This document shows positions 57,793 through 64,000 of a stretch of DNA of 64,000 bases, one piece after another; positions within the stretch are counted from its first letter, which is position 1, and the number at the start of each line of letters is the position of its first letter. Position numbers and translations under genes: made by a program. The DNA is taken from positions 1,364,001 to 1,428,000 of the forward strand of contig CAWCAC010000002.1 of assembly GCA_963793415.1 (NCBI GenBank). The letters run 5' to 3'. The notes under the pieces were generated by a model. The model saw nothing but the letters and a program-made list of their open reading frames with translations, did no database searches and had not been told where the DNA came from. The stretch comes from CAXMST01 sp963793415. GTDB taxonomy: Bacteria > Actinomycetota > Thermoleophilia > Solirubrobacterales > 70-9.

Positions 57793-60700
57793 GTGGCCGA
57801 CCGTAAGCTCGAACGATTGAGGCCGTCGCGGCGCCGAAACGAGGCCGCCGAGCGGCTCGCTGCGGTGATCGGCACGCTCGCCGCCGGAGTCCTCGTCGAG
57901 GACGAGTTCCGCCGGGTCGCGCTCGCCACGCCCGAGTTCTGCCGGATCTTCCGGATCCCGTTCTCGCCCGACGCGCTGATCGGCACCGACTGCTCGAGCA
58001 CGGCCGAGCAGGCGAAGGAGTTCCTCGCCGAGCCGGAGGAGTTCCCGCGCCGGATCGATGAGATTCTTTTCAAGGGCAAGCCGGTCCGCGACGAGATCGT
58101 CCACTTTGCCGACGGCCGTGTCTTCTCGCGCGACTATTCGCCGCTCGTGGCCGAGGGTGAGCCGCGCGGGCACCTGTGGGTCTATCGCGACGTCACCGCG
58201 CAGACCGCTGAGGCCGAGGCGATCGGCCGCAGCGACCGCGCCTCGACCGAGCTGCTCGAGGTCGCCACCGATCGGCGGGCCGCTTTCCCCCAGCGGGTCG
58301 AGCGCCTGCTCGAGTCCGGCTGCGAGCTGCTCGGGCTCCCGGTCGGAGTCGTGACCAGAATCAGCGAGGGAGAGGCCGAGATCGTCGCCGCCCGCGACCC
58401 CTTCAATCAGCTGCGCTCGGGGATGCGGCTCGCCGGCGACGCCCTCTACTTCCCCGAGGTGATGGAGGCCCACGGCGCCGTCGTGCTCGAGGCGCCCGGC
58501 GGCTACCGCCCGGTCGGCGCCGGCTACCTGTCCTCGTTCGGGGCCTCGGTCGGGATCGCGCTGCGGGCCGGCGAAGAGGTCTGGGGAACGCTCGCCTTCG
58601 GCGGTCACGAGCCGCGCTCGAAGCCATTCAGCGAGCGCGAGCTGAACGTGATCGGGCTGATGGGCCAGTTCCTCGTCGCCGAGGAGGAGCGGCGGCGGAC
58701 GACCACCGACCTGCGCCGCAGCCGCGCTCGGGCCGTGGCGACGATCGAGGGCGCGCTCGACGCCGTGATCACGATCGGCATCGACGAGCGGATCATCGAG
58801 TTCAACCCCGCTGCTGAGCAGATGTTCGGGTTCCGGCGCTCGGAGGCGCTCGGCCGCACCCTGGCCGAGTTGATCGTCCCGGTCGAGCTGCGCGAGGCCC
58901 ATCACCAGGGGATCCAGCGCTTCCTGCAGACGCGCCAGCCGGTCGCCCTGAACAGGCGGCTGGAGCTGCCCGCCCTGCGCGCCGACGGCTCCCGCTTCTT
59001 GATCGAGCTCGCCGCGACTGCGATCGAGGCCGGCGGCGAGGTGATCGCCTTCACCGCCTACCTGCGCGACATCAGCGAGCGCAAGCGGGCCGAGGCCGAG
59101 CTATCCGCCGCCCGCGACGAGGCGCTCGAGGCGACCAGGCTCAAGAGCCAGTACCTGGCGACGATCAGCCACGAGCTGCGGACCCCGGCGAACGGGATCA
59201 TCGGCGCCCTCGACCTGCTCGATCAGCTCGACCTCTCCACCCAGCAGCGCGACCTCGTCGACGTCGCCGAGGGCTCGGCCGACGCCCTGCTGCGGATCCT
59301 CAACGACCTGCTCGACGCCGCCAAGATCGAGGCCCGCGGGCTCGGACTGCTCGAGGAGGAGTTCGACCTGCTCGACACGATCGAGTCGGCCGTCGAGGCG
59401 AGCGCGGCCTCGGCCCGAGCCAAGGACCTGACGATGGTCGCCGCCGTCGATCCCTCGCTCTGGTGCTCGGCCCGCGGCGACGCTCTCCGCGTCCGCCAGA
59501 TCCTCGTCAACCTGCTCGGCAACGCGGTCAAGTTCACCGAGACGGGCGAGGTCGTGCTGCGGGCGCGCGAGGTCGCCCGCGACCGCTACGGGCTGACCGT
59601 CTCGATCACGATCGTCGATACGGGCCCAGGGATCGAGCCCGAGCAGCAGGCGCGTCTGTTCCGCCCCTTCGCCCAGGCCGACACCGGGCTCAGCGCCCAG
59701 CACGGCGGCACCGGCCTCGGCCTCGTGATCTCGCGCGAGCTCGCCCGCCTGATGGGCGGCGACATCGAGCTCGAGAGCGAGCTCGACGCCGGCACGACGA
59801 TGACCGTGACGCTGCGCTTCGCCGGCGCCGGAATCCCGAGCTTCGAGCCGGGCCCCCTGGCGGGCAAGCGGATCGTGCTGGCCGGCTCGCAGGGCCGCGT
59901 GGTCGACGCGCTCCGCGCCCAGCTCTCCGCGCTCGGGGCCGAGGTCGCGGTTGCGCCGACGCGCCCGGCCCTGCGTCAGCTCGCCGACGAGTCGCGGGCC
60001 GATGTGGCCCTGGTCGACTGGGAGCTCGCCAGCATGCTGCCGCCGGGGCTGCCGGTGATGACGATCGCCGGGCCGATGAGCGGCTCGATCCCGCCGCTGC
60101 AGCTGCCCGTCCGGCGCCGTCGCCTCGCCGAGCTGATCCTCGCCGCGATCGCCGGCGACACCGGAACCGTGCTGGCGCCCGAGGCCGAGCCCGAGGCGGC
60201 GGCCCCCGAGGCGCTGCCGCGCGCGGCCGGCGCCCGGGTGCTGGTCGCCGAGGACGTCGACGTCAACCGCGACCTGATCTGCCGCCAGCTCGAGGGCCTC
60301 GGCTTCCACGCCCGTCCTGCCCGCGACGGCAACGAGGCGGTCGCGGCAGCGGGCGAGGGTGGCCTCGACCTGATCCTCATGGACATGCGGATGCCCGGGC
60401 TCGACGGGATCTCGGCGACGCGCCAGATCCGCGAGTTCGAGCCGACCGGAACCAGGGTCCCGATCGTCGCGATCACCGCCAATGCGAGCGAGGCCGATCG
60501 CCGCGCCTGCCTCGACGCCGGCATGGACGACCATCTCGCCAAGCCCGTCCGCAGCGCCGCGTTGCGGGGCGTGCTCGACCGCTGGGTCGAGGCGCCCGAG
60601 CTACCTGCGGCACCCGAGGCGCCCGAGCCGCCGCAGCCGCAGCCCGAAGGGGTCCCGGGGCCAGAGCCGGCGCCGGCCGCATCGTGGCCGCGCAGCCTCG

Positions 60701-61038
60701 AGGCCGGCCTGGCCGAGCTCAGCACCGACCTCGGCGGCGACGAGGCCGTCTCGCGCCTGATCGACCGCTGGCGGCAGGAGCTCGAGACCCGGCTCGAGGC
60801 GCTGCGCACCGCCGTCGACCAGGGCGACGACGCCGAGCGCGAACGGGTCGCCCACGCGCTCAAGGGAGCCAGCAGCCTGTTCGGCTCGAACGGGCTGACC
60901 GAGCGCTGCGCGGCGCTCGAGAAGGTCGCCGACCCGGCGGCGGCCGGCCTCTTGCTGGATGACGTCGAGGCCGAGGCCGACACGCTCAGCTCGGCGCTCG
61001 CGACCTGGCAGGACGCACGGCCGGTCGCCGAACGCTGA
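57793..61038 (+). CDS. Hybrid histidine kinase (PAS-GAF-PAS-HisKA-HATPase-REC-REC-HPT)
   Basis: 1081 aa, cytoplasmic. A PAS-like domain (20-135), GAF (150-300) and PAS (310-435) precede HisKA with SQYLATISHELRTP (His460), HATPase with NAVKFTE, DTGPGIEPEQQ and GGTGLGL, a degenerate receiver (~690-790, without a clear phospho-Asp), a full receiver (LMDMRMPGLDG, Asp864), a Pro-rich linker, and an HPT domain (HALKGASS, His1021). It can run a full phosphorelay; the final acceptor may be the divergent OmpR regulator. GTG start with GGGGAAG upstream. Confidence 0.92.
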   Translation: MADRKLERLRPSRRRNEAAERLAAVIGTLAAGVLVEDEFRRVALATPEFCRIFRIPFSPDALIGTDCSSTAEQAKEFLAEPEEFPRRIDEILFKGKPVRDEIVHFADGRVFSRDYSPLVAEGEPRGHLWVYRDVTAQTAEAEAIGRSDRASTELLEVATDRRAAFPQRVERLLESGCELLGLPVGVVTRISEGEAEIVAARDPFNQLRSGMRLAGDALYFPEVMEAHGAVVLEAPGGYRPVGAGYLSSFGASVGIALRAGEEVWGTLAFGGHEPRSKPFSERELNVIGLMGQFLVAEEERRRTTTDLRRSRARAVATIEGALDAVITIGIDERIIEFNPAAEQMFGFRRSEALGRTLAELIVPVELREAHHQGIQRFLQTRQPVALNRRLELPALRADGSRFLIELAATAIEAGGEVIAFTAYLRDISERKRAEAELSAARDEALEATRLKSQYLATISHELRTPANGIIGALDLLDQLDLSTQQRDLVDVAEGSADALLRILNDLLDAAKIEARGLGLLEEEFDLLDTIESAVEASAASARAKDLTMVAAVDPSLWCSARGDALRVRQILVNLLGNAVKFTETGEVVLRAREVARDRYGLTVSITIVDTGPGIEPEQQARLFRPFAQADTGLSAQHGGTGLGLVISRELARLMGGDIELESELDAGTTMTVTLRFAGAGIPSFEPGPLAGKRIVLAGSQGRVVDALRAQLSALGAEVAVAPTRPALRQLADESRADVALVDWELASMLPPGLPVMTIAGPMSGSIPPLQLPVRRRRLAELILAAIAGDTGTVLAPEAEPEAAAPEALPRAAGARVLVAEDVDVNRDLICRQLEGLGFHARPARDGNEAVAAAGEGGLDLILMDMRMPGLDGISATRQIREFEPTGTRVPIVAITANASEADRRACLDAGMDDHLAKPVRSAALRGVLDRWVEAPELPAAPEAPEPPQPQPEGVPGPEPAPAASWPRSLEAGLAELSTDLGGDEAVSRLIDRWRQELETRLEALRTAVDQGDDAERERVAHALKGASSLFGSNGLTERCAALEKVADPAAAGLLLDDVEAEADTLSSALATWQDARPVAER

Positions 61039-61068
61039 AGGCGGCCCCGAGCCGGACGATCGCCGCCG

Positions 61069-61074
61069 TATCCT
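61069..61074 (+). promoter_or_regulatory. -10 box for cyclase gene
   Basis: TATCCT, 8 nt before ATG 61083; leaderless arrangement. Confidence 0.5.
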
Positions 61075-61082
61075 CAGCCCTG

Positions 61083-62378
61083 ATGCGATCGGGGTTTCGG
61101 TACAGGCTCGACCGGCTTCCGGATTGGCTGCAGCGGCTGATCGCGGTCGGGGCGCTGCCGACCGACTCCGAGGAGCTCAGGGTCCGCAAGTCCGTGCTCG
61201 TGCTCTCGACGGTGCTGATGGCGAGCCTGTCGACGGTCTGGGTCGTCACCTATGCGTTGCTCGGGCTCTGGGTCTCGGCGGCGATCCCGTTCGCCTACCA
61301 GGTGGCCTCCGCGATCAGCCTGCTCACGTTCGCGCGGACGCGGCGCTACGTGCTCTTCCGCAGCAGCCAGCTGTTCCTCAGCCTGATGCTGCCGTTCCTG
61401 CTGCAGTGGAGCCTCGGCGGCTTCGAGGCGTCCTCGGCGGTCTGCATCTGGGGCATCACCTCGCCGCTCGGTGCGCTGCTCTTCCTCGGCGCGCGCCAGT
61501 CGGTGCCGTGGTTCGTCGCCTTCGCCGGCCTGGTCGCCTTCTCGGCGGCGATCGACCCGGCGCTTGCGGAGAGCCCGGCGGACGTCCCACACGGCGTCGT
61601 CGTCGCCTTCTTCGCGCTCAACATCATCGCCGTCGCGGCGACGACCTACGCGCTGCTTCAGTACTTCGTCGCCGCCCGCGAGCGGGCCCGGGTCGCGCTC
61701 GCCGCCCAGCACGAGGCGCTAGAGCTCGAGCAGCAGAAGTCGGAGCGGCTGTTGCTCAACGTGCTGCCGGCGCCGGTCGCCGAGCGGCTCAAGCTGCGCG
61801 AGGGGGTGATCGCCGATCACTTCCCGGCGGTCACGGTCCTGTTCGCCGACCTGGTCGGGTTCACGCCGCTCTCGGAGCGGCTCTCCGCGGCCGAACTCGT
61901 CTCGCTGCTCGACCGCATCTTCGCCCGCTGGGATGCGCTCGCCGCGCGCTTCGGGGTCGAGAAGATCAAGACGATCGGCGACGCCTACATGGTCGCCGGT
62001 GGGATCCCGCTTCCGCGTTCCGACCACGCCGAGGCCGTCGCCGCGATGGCGCTCGAGATGCAGCCCGAGCTGGAGCGCTGCGCGGAGGCGGCGGGGCTGC
62101 GGCTGCAGGCGCGGATCGGGATCGACACCGGCCCCGTCGTCGCCGGCGTGATCGGCCAGGCGAAGTTCTCCTACGACCTCTGGGGCGACCCGGTCAACAC
62201 CGCGAGCCGGATGGAGTCCCACGCCGAGCCCGGCACGATCCAGGTGACCGAGCGCGCCTTCGAGTGCCTGCGCGGCGCCTTCGCCTTCGAGCGGCGCGGC
62301 ACGATCGAGGTCAAGGGCAAGGGCCCGATGAGCGCCTACCTGCTGCTCGGCCCCGCGGCTTCCGCTCAGCCCGGGTAG
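61083..62378 (+). CDS. Membrane class III adenylate/guanylate cyclase
   Basis: 431 aa. About five to six membrane segments (residues 38-195), a coiled linker (HEALELEQQKSERLLLNVLP) and a catalytic domain with VTVLFADLVGFTPLSERL (first metal Asp), KIKTIGDAYMVAGG (Lys-Asp; second metal Asp in ADLVG/DAY region), and DLWGDPVNTASRMESHAEPG. The Lys in IKTIGDAY and the later Asp in YDLWGD favour ATP, i.e. cAMP. Functional dimer expected. Confidence 0.92.
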   Translation: MRSGFRYRLDRLPDWLQRLIAVGALPTDSEELRVRKSVLVLSTVLMASLSTVWVVTYALLGLWVSAAIPFAYQVASAISLLTFARTRRYVLFRSSQLFLSLMLPFLLQWSLGGFEASSAVCIWGITSPLGALLFLGARQSVPWFVAFAGLVAFSAAIDPALAESPADVPHGVVVAFFALNIIAVAATTYALLQYFVAARERARVALAAQHEALELEQQKSERLLLNVLPAPVAERLKLREGVIADHFPAVTVLFADLVGFTPLSERLSAAELVSLLDRIFARWDALAARFGVEKIKTIGDAYMVAGGIPLPRSDHAEAVAAMALEMQPELERCAEAAGLRLQARIGIDTGPVVAGVIGQAKFSYDLWGDPVNTASRMESHAEPGTIQVTERAFECLRGAFAFERRGTIEVKGKGPMSAYLLLGPAASAQPG

Positions 62379-63508
62379 GCGGCCGCGATCGCGCGCCGCA
62401 GCTGCGGCGCGAGGCTGCCGATGCCGGCGCCGTTGGTCATCACGACGACGGTGACGCCGCGCTCGCGGTCGGTCCAGTTCTCGGTCTGGTAGCCGCCGTA
62501 GGAGCCGTCGTGGCCGACCCAGGTCGAGCCCTGTCCGCGGCCGTCGAAGGTCCCAAGCCCCCAGCCACCGGGCTTCGGCGGCAGCATCTGCTCCACCGTC
62601 GCCGGCTCGAGCAGGTCGCCCGCGTAGAGGGCGTTGCCGAACTCGGCGAGATCGGCGGCGGTGGCGGCGAGGCCGCCGTCGGTCCAGACCTCGCCCCAGT
62701 AGTCGGTCGGGATCCGGCCGTCGGGCCCGAAGCGATCGTAGTAGCCGCCTCCGGCCCGCGGTCGCAGCGGGTGTGCGAACTGGCGCTGCGGCGCGGCGCC
62801 GTAGCGGAAGGTCGAGTCCTCGAGGCCGAGCGGCGCCGCGATCGTGCGCTCGAAGACGCTCTCGATACGGGCGCCGGAGGCGCGCTCGATGACGCCGCCG
62901 AGCGCGACGTAGCCCGTGTTCGAGTACGAGTGCCGGGAGCCCGGCGGGAAGCGGAGCCGGCGCGGAGCGTGACTGAGGACCTCGCGGCGGGTCCAGCGAT
63001 GGAACGGGTGCCGCCAAGCGGTCCACGTCAGCCACGGGCTCGAGAGGTAGTCGGCGAGCCCGCTCGAGTGGCTCATCAGCATCCGCGGCGTGATCCGGCC
63101 GGAGCCGGGCAGATAGGGGAGCGTCGAGCGGATCGGGCGGTCGAGCTCGAGCTCGCCGGCCTCGGCGAGCGCCATCGCCATCGCCGCCGTCACGGTCTTC
63201 GTCGTGCTCGCGATCGCGAACAGCGAGTCGGGGTGCATCCGCCCCCCGTGCCCGGTCCGGGCGCGCCCGGCGGCGCCGGTCCAGACGAGGCGGCCGTCGT
63301 CGACCACGGCCGCGGTCGCTCCCGGGGTGCCGCTCCGCGCGACGGCGCGGTCGAGGGCGGCGTCGAGGCGGGCCGCGGCGTTGTCGTCCGCTGCGGCCGC
63401 AGGGTCCGTCGCGGCACCCGCTGTTTCATCGCCGCCGCAGCCGGCGGCGACGGCCGCCGCGACCAGGAGCAGGGCGGGCAGCGCTCGCAGTCGACGCGCC
63501 ACGCCCAT
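62366..63508 (-). CDS. Lipoprotein serine hydrolase, beta-lactamase class C/EstB-like
   Basis: 380 aa. Signal peptide with lipobox AVAAGC. SxxK motif FAIASTTKTV (Ser nucleophile about residue 99), YSN motif RHSYSNTGYVALGG, and HxG-like TWVGHDGSYGGY: the pattern of DD-peptidase/class C-like serine hydrolases. It may trim peptidoglycan or hydrolyse esters outside the cell; substrate unknown. Converges on the cyclase, 13-bp overlap. Confidence 0.9.
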   Translation of the reverse strand: MGVARRLRALPALLLVAAAVAAGCGGDETAGAATDPAAAADDNAAARLDAALDRAVARSGTPGATAAVVDDGRLVWTGAAGRARTGHGGRMHPDSLFAIASTTKTVTAAMAMALAEAGELELDRPIRSTLPYLPGSGRITPRMLMSHSSGLADYLSSPWLTWTAWRHPFHRWTRREVLSHAPRRLRFPPGSRHSYSNTGYVALGGVIERASGARIESVFERTIAAPLGLEDSTFRYGAAPQRQFAHPLRPRAGGGYYDRFGPDGRIPTDYWGEVWTDGGLAATAADLAEFGNALYAGDLLEPATVEQMLPPKPGGWGLGTFDGRGQGSTWVGHDGSYGGYQTENWTDRERGVTVVVMTNGAGIGSLAPQLRRAIAAAYPG

Positions 63509-63516
63509 CGCCGCGC

Positions 63517-64000
63517 CTAGATCTCGCGCTCGCCGTTGCTCTGGAGGCGGTCGATGCCGTCGCGGATGCCGTCAAGCGGCGCCTTGCGGATCCGCAGCTT
63601 CGTCGCCCGGTGGGCCTCGGACTTGACGTCCTTGAGGTCGGTGGCGACCTCGCGGGCGACGTCCTCGAGCACGTCGGCCTCGACGACCCGGTCGAGGAAG
63701 CCGGCCAGCCGCGCCTCCTCGGGGTCGAGGATCGCGCCGGTCGAGAGGCAGCGGTCGAAGTAGGGGGCGCTGAGCCGGTGGCGGGCGATCTCGATCCCGA
63801 ACCAGGGCACGGTCAGGTTGATCCGGACCTCGTTCAGCCCGATCTTGTGCTCGCCGGCGACGCCGATGCGGACGTCGGCCGAGAGCAGCAGGAAGCCGGC
63901 CATCGCCAGCGCGTTGCCGTTGCAGGCGATCACGACCGGGCGCGGGAAGCTGAGCAGCTGCTCGGCGAGCTCGGCGCCGGCGACGAGCATCGGCGGCCAG
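63517..64000 (-). CDS. Enoyl-CoA hydratase/isomerase-family protein (5' truncated by window edge)
   Basis: The frame is open to the right edge; about 161 residues are visible. RPVVIACNGNALAMAGFLLLSADVRIG is the crotonase oxyanion-hole and Gly-rich region, and EVRINLTVPWFG the second catalytic strand (Glu at the catalytic position). The N-terminal third is outside the window. It ends 9 bp upstream of where the serine-hydrolase gene begins, same strand, so the two may be co-transcribed. Confidence 0.85.
   Translation of the reverse strand, partial: WPPMLVAGAELAEQLLSFPRPVVIACNGNALAMAGFLLLSADVRIGVAGEHKIGLNEVRINLTVPWFGIEIARHRLSAPYFDRCLSTGAILDPEEARLAGFLDRVVEADVLEDVAREVATDLKDVKSEAHRATKLRIRKAPLDGIRDGIDRLQSNGEREI

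Noticed and set aside
1..64000. CRISPR array
   Set aside because: No set of regularly spaced direct repeats was seen; the only short tandem periodicities are coding repeats and operator half-sites.

Overview
The window is about 70% G+C, has dense short-spaced genes with many 4-base start/stop overlaps, GTG/TTG starts, and an Actinomycetota-type gene set (two WS/DGAT acyltransferases, P450, EmrB/QacA-type MFS pumps, SigG-like ECF factor with SnoaL tail, four VapBC modules). I infer a soil actinobacterium, probably of the Thermoleophilia (Solirubrobacterales) type; no rRNA or core ribosomal genes are present to settle this.

Layout. 0-7.8 kb: GST fragment, SGNH hydrolase, NERD-like protein, RecD2 helicase with an Orc/AAA-type ATPase, ECF sigma factor, haem-binding protein, methyltransferase. 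8-20 kb: a lipid/sulfo-metabolism and export region with three MFS transporters (one frameshifted), two WS/DGATs, two sulfotransferases, a GT8-like glycosyltransferase and a patatin. 20-31 kb: secreted M28 peptidase, P450, VapBC, a deletion scar joining an MMPL remnant to a histidine-kinase remnant followed by an intact NarL-type regulator, a YWTD-propeller/collagen-like secreted protein, a Baeyer-Villiger-type monooxygenase, cupin, GNAT, ArsC-like protein and a second VapBC. 31-40.7 kb: VOC protein, RecQ with a phosphoribosyltransferase-like tail, a third VapBC, PAP2, chagasin-like inhibitor, two paralogous lipoproteins, a secreted GDPD and a secreted propeller-PKD protein. 40.7-56.9 kb: starts with a 3' fragment of an initiator tRNA and is rich in ORFans (two paralogous unknowns, ARPP-1, TerB-like, GYD-repeat protein, degenerate GcvH fusion, sigma-like/XRE/TPR/ImmA-IrrE operon, a fourth VapBC, GIY-YIG); it looks like accessory DNA. 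57-64 kb: OmpR regulator divergent from a large hybrid histidine kinase, membrane guanylate/adenylate cyclase, lipoprotein beta-lactamase-like hydrolase, and a partial enoyl-CoA hydratase.

Three sequence-level patterns stand out. (1) About twenty genes have a TANNNT box ending 6-10 nt before the start codon, i.e. leaderless promoters. (2) Three of these (AAA ATPase, monooxygenase, VapB antitoxin) place an ATC codon exactly where the start codon should be, and the conserved N-termini begin there; two of them have no usable ATG/GTG/TTG. (3) A 46-48 bp palindrome occurs three times at gene 3' ends and supplies the TAG stop codon of at least two genes. In addition, several genes are interrupted by what looks like a single extra base, always of the same sign, which may be sequence error.
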